Shown here one piece after another: positions 1 to 7,640 of a stretch of 64,000 nucleotides of DNA (within the stretch, counting starts at the first letter, position 1; each line of letters begins with the position of its first letter). Source of the stretch: AP-15 sp963772965 (GTDB lineage Bacteria > Pseudomonadota > Alphaproteobacteria > ATCC43930 > CGMCC-115725); assembly GCA_963772965.1 (NCBI GenBank), contig CAVYZU010000005.1:62001-126000 (forward strand), read 5' to 3'. A program made the position numbers and the translations under genes. The notes beneath the pieces are model-generated. The model saw only the letters and a list, made by a program, of their open reading frames with translations. It was not told the DNA's origin and made no database searches.

Positions 1-1317
1 GGAAAACGTGGGGATTGTTGTGGCGCGTGGTCGGATTCTGCCATCTGTCCGGCCTCCAATGCGGCAGGAAGACAGCCGCCGGCCTGTATGGGAGTTCGCG
101 GACCGGGTCCAGTTCACCCTAAGCGTGCTCGAGGCACTGTGGAAAGCCCTGGTTGTCCCAGCCCCGTCTCGCCGACTGTTGCGCCATACTCTCCTTCCGC
201 TCGCCCCTACGCCGTCGCGATCGCGCTACGCCGCCGCGACCGGAGCTGTGTAGATGCCGCCTTTGACCAGCAGAGCCCAGATGATACGGGCCATCTTGTT
301 GGCCAGAGCCACGGTGACCAGCATCTTCGGCTTGCGAGCCAACATCTGCGCAAGCCACGACCCTTTGGGTGCCCCGCGCCGGCTGGCCTGGTGAACCACG
401 GCACTCGCGCCGAGTATCAGCAGGCGCCGGATCGTCCGTTCACCCCGTTTCGAAACGGCGCCGAGTTTTTGCTTACCGCCGGTCGATTTCTGTAGCGGCG
501 TCAGCCCGAGCCAAGCTGCGAAGTTGCGTCCGGCCGGGAAGCTCTGTGCCGCCGGCACCAGCGCGGTAATTGCCGTCGAGGCGATTGGGCCCACGCCTGG
601 GATCGTCATCAGCCGGCGTGCCGTAGGGTCGGCCTTCGACCGCCGCTTGATCTCGCCATCCAGCTCGGCGATTTGCCCCTCCAGCGCAGTGAAGGTGTCG
701 ACCAGCAGCTTCAGAACGACACGCGCGCTCTCCGGCAGAGAGGATCGCGGATCCTCGACGTGCGCAACCAGGGTTGCAACATGCGTGATGCCCTGCGGAA
801 AGACGTAGCCGTATTCCGACAGGTGCCCGCGCAGGGCATTGACGCACTGAGTGCGCTGACGCACCAGGAGATCACGTGCTCGAAAAACGACGCTATTCGC
901 CTGCTGCTCCTCACTCTTTACCGGCACGAAGCGCATGCTCGGCCGCTGCGCCGCCTCACAGATGGCTTCGGCATCGGCCGCGTCGTTCTTCTGCCGCTTG
1001 ACGAAAGGCTTGACGTAGGCCGGCGGGATCAATTGCACGCGATGGCCGAGCTTGCCGATCTCGCGCGCCCAATAGCGCGCACCCGCGCAGGCTTCCATTG
1101 CAACAACACATGGCGCCTGTGCGGCCAAGAACCCGAGAAGCTTCGGCCGCGTCACGCGTTTACGGAACAGCACGTGGCCGGCAGTATCGGCGCCGTGCAC
1201 CTGGAATATGTGCTTCGCGATGTCCAATCCGATCGTAGTAACCTGTGCCATGGACGCCCCCTTCGGTGGCAGTTCGACACCGTCACCTTGGCACATAGAT
1301 GCCGTCGGGGGGCGTCC
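1..1317 (-). mobile_element. IS110-family insertion sequence, left end not resolved
   Basis: This element carries one IS110-type transposase gene on the minus strand. Its right-hand edge is placed where the polysaccharide lyase reading frame stops making sense, near 1310-1320. I could not find the left-hand edge: nothing in 1-225 continues the interrupted lyase, so this stretch is probably IS tail or a neighbouring element. IS110 elements usually lack terminal inverted repeats and clear target duplications, so the ends cannot be fixed by eye. Confidence 0.5.
226..1251 (-). CDS. IS110-family transposase (DEDD type)
   Basis: This 341-residue protein has the IS110 layout. An N-terminal RuvC-like DEDD nuclease domain starts at residue 7 with IGLDIAKHIFQVHG, followed by VVAMEACAGARYW and KNDAADAEAI, which carry the expected acidic residues. 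A C-terminal transposase_20 (helix-hairpin-helix) region contains MTIPGVGPIASTAI and FAAWLGLTP. I chose the ATG at 1251 because AAGGGGG lies just upstream and because the protein then begins MAQVTTIGLD, as is usual for the family. An upstream in-frame start would add only 15 unrelated residues. The element sits inside a polysaccharide lyase gene. The transposase looks intact, so it may still be active. Confidence 0.93.
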   Translation of the reverse strand: MAQVTTIGLDIAKHIFQVHGADTAGHVLFRKRVTRPKLLGFLAAQAPCVVAMEACAGARYWAREIGKLGHRVQLIPPAYVKPFVKRQKNDAADAEAICEAAQRPSMRFVPVKSEEQQANSVVFRARDLLVRQRTQCVNALRGHLSEYGYVFPQGITHVATLVAHVEDPRSSLPESARVVLKLLVDTFTALEGQIAELDGEIKRRSKADPTARRLMTIPGVGPIASTAITALVPAAQSFPAGRNFAAWLGLTPLQKSTGGKQKLGAVSKRGERTIRRLLILGASAVVHQASRRGAPKGSWLAQMLARKPKMLVTVALANKMARIIWALLVKGGIYTAPVAAA

Positions 1318-1922
1318 ACCCCATCACCCTTGAAGGAATCCTGCTTGATCTGGTGGATGACCGTGCGGCAGAGCTGGCGTCCCGCCGCCGGAACGTCCCG
1401 CGGCCAGTCACCGGCGATCTTGAAGGAGAAGCGGTACCACACGGGCTGGCCGAATTTCACCAGCTCGCCGGCGCTGGTCGCGCGGTCTGATCTCACCTGG
1501 ATCTCCGCTCGCTCGCTGGGCACGACGCCGCCAGGCTCAGCCTCCATCGCTGCGGCGCGCGAGCCCTCGCTGTCGCAGACATAGCGCTTGGCCTGCCGCA
1601 TCGCCTGGCTCGCGCCGTCGAGCCCGTCGCCTTCCTGCACCGTGATGCGGCCGACGGTCTTGCCGATCGGGTCCTCGACGACGCCGACGCGCAGCGACTG
1701 CAGCTTGCTGTCGAGCTGACTGGAGATCCGCCACCTCCCCAGCAATTGCGACGGCTCACCCGGATCGTAGGCGAAGAGCTCGGTGAAGATCGGTTGCGGC
1801 GTCGGCTGCGCCACCGCCATCGCCGGCGTGAGTGCGGCGAGGAGCAGCAATGCCGCGAGGCCCCTAGCGTGGAGCCCGCGATCCGACCCGCGAGAAGCCG
1901 TTACATTGCCCGTTCGCGCCAT
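1318..1922 (-). pseudogene. Secreted polysaccharide lyase (heparin-lyase-like fold), 3' end removed by IS110
   Basis: The first about 200 residues of a polysaccharide lyase are readable. A signal peptide (about residues 15-38, GLAALLLLAALTPAMAVAQ) is followed by a region with the family's ERAEIQ strand, the PVWYRFSFKIAGDWP segment and the VIHQIKQDSFK strand. The frame then runs into IS110 sequence at about 1317, so the catalytic C-terminal half is missing and is not found beyond the element. The start is either 1922 (used here) or 1955 in the same frame; a short repeat around GCGCGCCATGATGG makes both ATGs plausible. The family assignment rests on these motifs only. A product, if made, would be a non-functional secreted fragment. 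Confidence 0.72.
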
Positions 1923-2065
1923 GATGGGAGCCTCAATCGCCGAGCCGCGCGCCATGATGGTAGAGGAAAAAGGTCCTATTGGTCCTAGGCCCTGATGCAG
2001 CGCTCCAAGGCGATCAGGTGGCCGGGCGTTTCGTGACCAGCGAAGGGCTGCCTTCGAAACCGACT

Positions 2066-2169
2066 GCGGCCGTTCAGCCTCGGCCGCTGGGACGCGTCCT
2101 CATGTAGAGGGTTTCGGATGACGGCCCCATCACGAGCCCAGCCACGCGCACCGGGGCCGTCGTCCGAAA
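2066..2169. repeat. Two hairpins at the oriIS-like end of IS91 copy 1
   Basis: GCGGCCG at 2066-2072 pairs with CGGCCGC at 2081-2087 (7-bp stem, 8-nt loop). A longer inverted repeat follows: 17 bases at 2112-2128 (beginning TTTCGGATGACGG) pair with 2153-2169 at 16 of 17 positions. Palindromes near the 3' end are expected at the replication origin of IS91-type rolling-circle elements. The same structures recur in copy 2. Confidence 0.7.
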
Positions 2170-2447
2170 GCCTTCAGGGAAGGAACCCGCGGGATGTCGG
2201 GGACAACGGTGCCGCGGGCTTTATGGGGATTTCGACAGCGCCGTCGAGGCTACGGCTGCGGATGACGCGGCGGACGGAGAGATTGCGGCGCCAAGCGGTG
2301 GTGGCGATGAGGCCGGAGTTGCCCGACAACAAGGGGCCGAGGCCGATCTGGGCGTTGCAGAACCCGGGCTAGGGCGAGCGCTGCCGCGGCCGGCCCTGGG
2401 CCAGCGAGACAGATCGGGATAGCCGCGGCGAATGGGATAGCCCGGGC

Positions 2448-3563
2448 TCATGAGGTGTCGATCCTGATGACGGCGGGCATCGTGGTCGAGCTATGTCGCG
2501 CCGGCTCGCTTGCCTCGAACACCTCGATGATGCGCATGGCCGAGCCGCAGCACGGACACGGCTTAAGGGCCGTGGGCGGCTCGCAAGCGGTGTCCTCGGG
2601 CTCGGGCGCCGGCGGCGCGATGGCGAGCAGCTTGCGGGCGAGCGCGAGATTGTCGGCCTTCACGCCGCTCGCCAGCAGACCGTAGTGGCGGATGCGGTGG
2701 AAGCCACTGGGCAGCACGTGGATCAGCAACCGGCGGATGAACTCGTGCGCGTCGAGCGTCATCGTCTTGTAGCGGCCGGGTCCGTTGCTCCGATAGTCCC
2801 TGACCTTAAACGTCACCGTCTTGGCATCAGCCGCGATCAGGCGCCGGTTCGAGATCGCCACGCGATGCGTGTAGCGCGACAGATAGGCGAGCACCGCCTT
2901 GGGCCCGGCGAGCGGGCGCTTGGCGTAGACGTACCAGCGCGTTTTCTTGAGCGGCGCCAGATAAGCAGCGAATGCCTTGGTCAGCCAGCCTCGCGACCGG
3001 CATTGCAACCACCATGCGCGCAGCAACGACAGAAGCTGCGGCGACAGCATGGCATGGCGATCCTTGCGGCCCTTGCCCATCTCGACACGGATCAGCATGC
3101 GCTTGGAATCGATATCGCCGACCCGCAGCATGACGACCTCGCCGCCGCGCAAACCGGCGCCGTAAGCAATGCTGAGCGCGGTCTTGTACTTCAGGCCGGG
3201 GCCGGGCGCGGCCTCGATCAGCCGAGCGACCTGCTCCGCAGCAAGTACCCGCGGCAGCTTGCGCGGATAGTGCGTGCGCGCCAGTTGATGGGCGAGGTCA
3301 GCGCGGCCGAGCGTGATGCTGAGGAAGAAGCGCAACGCCGTGGCCTGCGAGTTCATCTTCGGCGGCTGCGCACCCTGCTCGACCTGTGCGAGCTGAAAGC
3401 GGCGGATGTCGTCGCCGCTCGCGGTATCGGGGGAGCGACCGAGAAATCGGGCAAAGGTCTCGATCTGCCGGATATACTCGTGCTGGGTCTTATCGCTAAA
3501 GCTCCGGACCGTCATGTCCGCGATCATGCGGCGGCGAAGATCGCTGATCGGCTTGTCGTTCAT
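2448..3563 (-). pseudogene. Chimeric ORF: tyrosine recombinase N-terminus fused in frame to IS91 transposase C-terminus
   Basis: This is a single 371-codon open frame with no stop. The N-terminal part (about residues 1-194) is the core-binding region and first half of the catalytic domain of the tyrosine recombinase found intact at 24864-25739, including the first catalytic Arg in GLRGGEV and the Lys region KGRKDR. The remainder, from TKAFAAYLAPLKK, is the C-terminal part of the HUH transposase found intact at 23640-24851, including the CPCCGS zinc ribbon. The 984-bp deletion removed the recombinase HxxR/H/Tyr residues and the transposase HUH motif. The product therefore lacks the key residues of both enzymes, although the frame is preserved. 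It could at most be a DNA-binding inhibitor of the full-length pair; that is speculation. Confidence 0.88.
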
Positions 3564-3574
3564 CGGGGGCTCCT

Positions 3575-3614
3575 GTCCTGAGGCTGGAGTGTTGGAACTC
3601 CCAATCCTCAGGAC
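3575..3614. repeat. Inverted repeat upstream of the IS91 recombinase start, copy 1
   Basis: GTCCTGAGG at 3575-3583 and CCTCAGGAC at 3606-3614 form a perfect 9-bp inverted repeat with a 22-nt spacer, starting 12 bp upstream of the recombinase ATG. It is identical in copy 2 (25751-25790). It could be an operator for the element's genes or part of the terIS end. Confidence 0.6.
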
Positions 3615-3852
3615 GGGACGCCCGCCCCGTCATCGTCTATCAGTCAGTTGTTGGCACGGTCCTCGCCGCCTGCCCCGCTCCGCGCGCAGCGCCCTCCCGC
3701 GCGAGCGGGTTCGTTCCATGCCCCACACCCGACCTTCGCCCTGATGGCTTCGAACGGCTCAGTCGGGTGGAAACCTGCCGTTCGGCGCAGCCGCGAGATC
3801 GCCGAGGGGCGGTTGATTACCCGTCGTCCCTCTCGATTGACGATACGCACGG

Positions 3853-5670
3853 TTGCGTCCGATTGATCATCTTCCGTTGGAGGCGCAGACTGAAAAATCG
3901 GCAACCTCCGAGGAAGCACTGAGCGGAGAGCGGGTCGAGCGGCGGCTGACGGCGATTCTCGCCGCCGATGTCGCCGGCTATTCGCGGCTTATGGGCGCCG
4001 ACGAGGAGGGCACCCTCGCCGCGCTGAAGGCGATCCGGCGCGAGGTGGTCGACCCCAAGATCGCCGAGAATCGCGGCCGGATCGTCAAGACCACCGGCGA
4101 CGGGCTCTTGGTCGAATTCGCCAGCGTCGTCGACGCGGTTCGTTGCGCGGTCGAAGTTCAGCAGCAAATGGCGACGCGCGGAGCCGACGTGACGGAAGGC
4201 AAGCGCGTCGAATTCCGCGTCGGCATCAATCTCGGCGACGTGATCGTCGAGGGCGACGACATTTACGGCGATGGCGTCAACATCGCCGCGCGGATCGAGG
4301 CCCTGGCCGATGTCGGCGGGGTGTTCGTCTCCAATACGGTTCATGATCACGTGCGCGACCGGCTGCCCGTTCTCTTTGAGGATCTGGGCGAGAAGCAGGT
4401 CAAGAACATTGCCCGGCCGGTGCGGGTCTACCGGGTACGCGACGTGGCTACGGCCGCCAAGAGCCCGTCAGCGCCGGCGCTCCCGCTCCCCGACAAGCCG
4501 TCGATCGCGGTGCTGCCGTTCGCCAATATGAGTGGCGACCCTGAGCAGGAGTATTTCGTCGACGGCATGGTCGAGGAGATCATCACGGCCCTCTCGCGCA
4601 TCCGCTGGCTTTTCGTCCTCGCTCGCAATTCGAGCTTTACGTACAAGGGCCAGGCGGTCGATGTGAAGCAGGTCGGGCGCGAGCTTGGCGTGCGCTATGT
4701 GCTCGAAGGGTCGGTGCGCAAAGCCGGCGGGCGGGTGCGCATCACCGGGCAGCTAATCGACGCGGCGAGCGGCGCGCATCTGTGGGCCGACCGGTTCGAC
4801 GGCTCGCTCGAAGACGTTTTCGACCTTCAGGACAAGGTCGCATCGAGCGTCGCCGGGGTGATCGAGCCGGCATTGCAGGCCGCCGAAACCGCCCGTTCGG
4901 CCAACCGGCCGACTGGCGATCTCACCGCCTATGACCTCTATCTGCGCGGCTATGCGATGGTCTTCTCATCGGTAGCGCGGGCTCCTGAGGCGCTCCGCCT
5001 GCTTGAACAGGCGATCGCGCGCGATCCGCGTCACGGGCCAGCGCTCGCCTGGGCCGCGACCTGCTGCTTTCGGTTGCTTGAGAACGGTCAGAGTGATGAC
5101 CGGGAGGTAGATCGCAGGAAGGGCGTCGACTGCGCGAGACGAGCCCTAGAGGTGGCTGGCGACGAGCCGAGCATTTTAGTGGAGGCCGCCCTCGCTCTAG
5201 CTTATTTCGGGGAGGACATCGGCGCCATGATCGCGTTGATTGACCGTGCCCTGGCGCTCAACCCGAATTTCGCGCGCGGCTGGCACATCAGCGGCATGCT
5301 CAGGAATTGGGCGGGCCTACCCGACATCGCGATCGAGCATGTCGAGGCCGCGCTGCGTCTCAGCCCACGCGCCCGCATCGGCACGTCGCTCCTTGTGATA
5401 GGCCAAGCGCATTTTCTCAGCCGGCGCTTTGATGAGGCAGTGCCAAAGCTGCTCCTCGCCATCCAGGATGATCCGAGCTCTCCGCGCCCATATCGCGTTC
5501 TCGCCGCCTGCTACGCCCATATGGGACGGCTCGACGACGCCCGGGAAATCGTCGCGCGACTGCGCGCCATCACCCCCGTTGTAGTTCCGCCCAATACACA
5601 GTTTCGAAATCCCGAGAAGCGCGAGCTCTTCCTGTCGGGTCTGCGGCAGGCGATAGGCGAGGGCACATGA
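3853..5670 (+). CDS. Class III adenylate/guanylate cyclase with TolB-like and TPR domains
   Basis: This is a cytoplasmic signalling protein of about 600 residues. The cyclase homology domain (about residues 30-205) begins RRLTAILAADVAGYSRLMG, with the first metal-binding Asp in AADVAGYS and the second in TTGDGLLVEF. GDGVNIAARIEALA completes the catalytic core. A TolB-like segment follows (about 215-345; IAVLPFANMSGDPEQEYF and VRYVLEGSVRKAGGRVRI), then TPR-type helices to the C-terminus. The start is uncertain: the open frame begins at a TTG (3853) with no clear ribosome site, only 127 bp from the IS91 edge, so the native 5' end may have been lost. The stop overlaps an ATG of a short frame (ATGA at 5667). 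Predicted activity is cAMP synthesis; the signal sensed is unknown. Confidence 0.85.
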   Translation: MRPIDHLPLEAQTEKSATSEEALSGERVERRLTAILAADVAGYSRLMGADEEGTLAALKAIRREVVDPKIAENRGRIVKTTGDGLLVEFASVVDAVRCAVEVQQQMATRGADVTEGKRVEFRVGINLGDVIVEGDDIYGDGVNIAARIEALADVGGVFVSNTVHDHVRDRLPVLFEDLGEKQVKNIARPVRVYRVRDVATAAKSPSAPALPLPDKPSIAVLPFANMSGDPEQEYFVDGMVEEIITALSRIRWLFVLARNSSFTYKGQAVDVKQVGRELGVRYVLEGSVRKAGGRVRITGQLIDAASGAHLWADRFDGSLEDVFDLQDKVASSVAGVIEPALQAAETARSANRPTGDLTAYDLYLRGYAMVFSSVARAPEALRLLEQAIARDPRHGPALAWAATCCFRLLENGQSDDREVDRRKGVDCARRALEVAGDEPSILVEAALALAYFGEDIGAMIALIDRALALNPNFARGWHISGMLRNWAGLPDIAIEHVEAALRLSPRARIGTSLLVIGQAHFLSRRFDEAVPKLLLAIQDDPSSPRPYRVLAACYAHMGRLDDAREIVARLRAITPVVVPPNTQFRNPEKRELFLSGLRQAIGEGT

Positions 5671-5858
5671 GCCAAACCCGCCGCCTCGCCGTGATCCTCT
5701 CCACCCGTGTCACGGTTATCCAGAGCACTGCCTATTGCGGCATGGATGAACCGTTTTGGGTCGAGGCCGTGGAAAAACGCGTCATGCGAGGTTGGCGACG
5801 CGTTGGGTTCCTGGCGGTGATGGTCGAGGTGCGGGTTGATACTGGGTCTGCGGTTTGA
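5667..5858 (+). other. Short ORF, possible stub of a second cyclase gene cut by IS1182
   Basis: An ATGA overlap with the stop of the preceding cyclase opens a 63-codon frame. It starts MSQTRRLAVILS, which resembles the usual beginning of alphaproteobacterial cyclases (MSQTRRLAAILAADVAGYS). After these dozen residues the similarity ends and the frame runs into IS1182 flanking sequence. The reading is tentative, because a 12-residue match can arise by chance. Confidence 0.3.
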
Positions 5859-5867
5859 GCGAGGCGA

Positions 5868-7307
5868 TCAGGCCCTGATCGCCGCGATCAGCGGTCCGAC
5901 ACCGAAGATCGTGATCATTCGCTTGAGGTTGTAGGCGAGGACGTGGAGGCTGATCTCGGTTCGGACCTTATCGAGGGTCCGGGTCAGGAAGTGGGTGGCA
6001 CCCATCCAGGCCTTGAGGGTCCCAAACGGGTGTTCGACGGTCTGTCGTCGCACCCCCATGGCCTCGGGCATGCGGTCGAGCCGATCCTGCATCCTGTCGA
6101 CCACATGCTCCTTTTCCCAGCGCTTGATGATCCGCCGCGGGGTCGGCGTGCACCGAGGCCTGAGCGAACAGGTGAAGCAGGCGCTCAGGTGGCGGTAGCG
6201 GTCGAAGTCTTCGGTGTGATCGACGCGGCGGTGGATTTTGGTGAGTTTTGCACCCGCCGGGCAAGTGTAGTGGTCGTGCTCGGCATCGTAGATGAAGTCC
6301 TGCCGGGTGAAGAGGCCGCGCTTGGCGCCGCTCGACGTCAGCGTCTTGGGCACGATCGGCGCGACACCCGTGCCTTCGCAAGCGAGGACCTGGTCGCCGC
6401 TGAAGTAGCCGCGGTCGGCCAGGGCGGTGATCTGCTCACCGCCCGTGGCCTGCTGTGCCTTGAACGCCATGGGCGCGAGCTGGTGGCGGTCGTACCCCTG
6501 ATTGATCACCTCGTGGGCCACGATCAGATGGTGCTCGGCATCGACGGCGATCTGTACATTGTAGCCGACAGTGGCGGTGCCTTTGCCGCTGGTCGCCATC
6601 GATCGGGCGTCAGGATCGGTCAGCGAGACCTGCTGGTCGGGCGCGTCATGAACCGTCTGCTCCATCGCCTTCAAGGCCTGCATCTGCCGGCGCAGGCCGG
6701 CAATCTTCTCCTTCAGTCGGCCCGACTTGGCCTCGGCGATATCACTCTCCTCGCGGTCGGCCTGGTCCAGCGCCCTCAGGTAACGCGCGATGCTGGCGTC
6801 GACCTGCTCCATCCGCCCGGTGACCTTGGCCACCGTGTAATTCTTGTCGCGGTTGTTCACCGCTTTGAACTTGCTGCCGTCGATCGCAACCACCGCTCGG
6901 GTGACCAGGTTCAGACGACGGCACAGCGCAACAAACTGGCTGCACACCGCCCGGATCGCCGCACCGTTGTCGCGACGAAAGTCGGCGATGGTCTTGAAAT
7001 CCGGCATCAGCCGCCCGGTCAACCACATCACCTCGAGATTGCGCTGCGTTTCACGCTGCAGCCGCCGGCTCGACTGAAGGCGGTTGAGGTAGCCGTAGAG
7101 GTAAATCTTCAACATCGTCGAGGGATGATAAGCCGGCCGGCCAGTCGCCGCCGGCGTCGTCCCCGAAAATCCCAAGGCGGCAAGGTCCAGTTCGTCGATG
7201 AAGACTTCGATCACCCGAACCGGGTTCTCCTCGCTGACGTAGTCTTCCAGGCTATGCGGTAGTAGCGCCTGTTGCCTCCGATCTTCGCCATCGATGAACC
7301 GATGCAT
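5868..7307 (-). CDS. IS1182-family transposase, apparently intact
   Basis: This 479-residue DDE transposase has the IS1182 layout. The N-terminal domain contains ENPVRVIEVFIDELDLAALG and the GYLNRLQSSRRLQRETQRN helix. VVAIDGSKFKAVNNRDKN provides the first Asp, a coiled linker follows, and then GYNVQIAVDAEHHLIV, LADRGYFSG and the C-terminal VEHPFGTLKAWMG with the terminal Glu. CPAGAKL and CFTCSLRPRCT supply a Cys-rich knot. I chose the ATG at 7307 because a G-rich ribosome site precedes it; upstream in-frame codons encode unrelated sequence. A second, broken copy lies at 51012-52448 in inverted orientation. Beyond about codon 95 the two are nearly identical. Confidence 0.92.
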   Translation of the reverse strand: MHRFIDGEDRRQQALLPHSLEDYVSEENPVRVIEVFIDELDLAALGFSGTTPAATGRPAYHPSTMLKIYLYGYLNRLQSSRRLQRETQRNLEVMWLTGRLMPDFKTIADFRRDNGAAIRAVCSQFVALCRRLNLVTRAVVAIDGSKFKAVNNRDKNYTVAKVTGRMEQVDASIARYLRALDQADREESDIAEAKSGRLKEKIAGLRRQMQALKAMEQTVHDAPDQQVSLTDPDARSMATSGKGTATVGYNVQIAVDAEHHLIVAHEVINQGYDRHQLAPMAFKAQQATGGEQITALADRGYFSGDQVLACEGTGVAPIVPKTLTSSGAKRGLFTRQDFIYDAEHDHYTCPAGAKLTKIHRRVDHTEDFDRYRHLSACFTCSLRPRCTPTPRRIIKRWEKEHVVDRMQDRLDRMPEAMGVRRQTVEHPFGTLKAWMGATHFLTRTLDKVRTEISLHVLAYNLKRMITIFGVGPLIAAIRA

Positions 7308-7640
7308 GGCCACCCCCCCGAAGCCCCCAAGCCTCAGGATTTTAAAGCACATTCGCCTCGGGTGGAATCCGCCAGCATCGTAATCTCGTGCCGTTTTCAC
7401 ACAGCCTCGGCCGGCTTGAGCCGTTCAGTCGAGGTCGGCGGGCCGTCGCAAAAGGGTGGAAATGCGTCATTACCGATTTGTCCGGTCCGGTGAGGTCCAC
7501 CCTTCGAAAGCGGTCATTAACGGCCCGAAGCCCAACACCTGACACTGCGCCTACTGCAGTTCTGCCGCTAGTAGGTCGAAAGGCAGAAGAATATCCTTGT
7601 CCATGAGCAGTTACCGCCCCTTGGAGGCGAGGATCACCGC
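7308..7640. other. Non-coding stretch between IS1182 and the cyclase-ATPase gene
   Basis: No reading frame here shows family features. The left part is presumably the IS1182 5' end. The right part is the leader of the gene starting at 7641, with GGAGGCGAGGA 8-18 nt before its ATG. I could identify no inverted repeat with confidence. Confidence 0.5.

Larger units (their letters stand above)
2058..3725 (-). mobile_element. IS91-type element copy 1, internally deleted by 984 bp
   Basis: These 1668 bp match the longer element at 23250-25901 almost base for base, in the same orientation. Copy 1 lacks exactly the segment equivalent to 24174-25157 (984 bp), and the junction lies between 2981 and 2982. 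The outer boundaries are where the copies diverge: AACCGACTG begins the match at 2058 and CCATGCCCCA ends it at 3725. Only a few substitutions separate the copies (for example one Thr/Ser codon in the recombinase), so the duplication is recent. The 2058 end, downstream of the transposase, carries hairpins and would be the oriIS-like end; the 3725 end would be the terIS-like end. Confidence 0.88.

Noticed and set aside
1152..1317. Continuation of the polysaccharide lyase frame into IS110 sequence
   Set aside because: The residues after about 1317 are antisense or out-of-frame IS110 sequence, so the fused frame is accidental.
2493..3581. Long plus-strand open frame across IS91 copy 1
   Set aside because: It is antisense to the recombinase/transposase chimera and recurs only because the IS is repeated. 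Composition is typical of a high-GC shadow frame.
3853..5670. Treating the cyclase as a pseudogene because of its proximity to IS91
   Set aside because: The frame is open across all domains. Only the start codon is uncertain, so it is kept as a gene.
5943..7262. 439-codon plus-strand frame opposite the IS1182 transposase
   Set aside because: It is an antisense shadow. A similar antisense frame appears opposite the second IS1182 copy, as expected from sequence identity.
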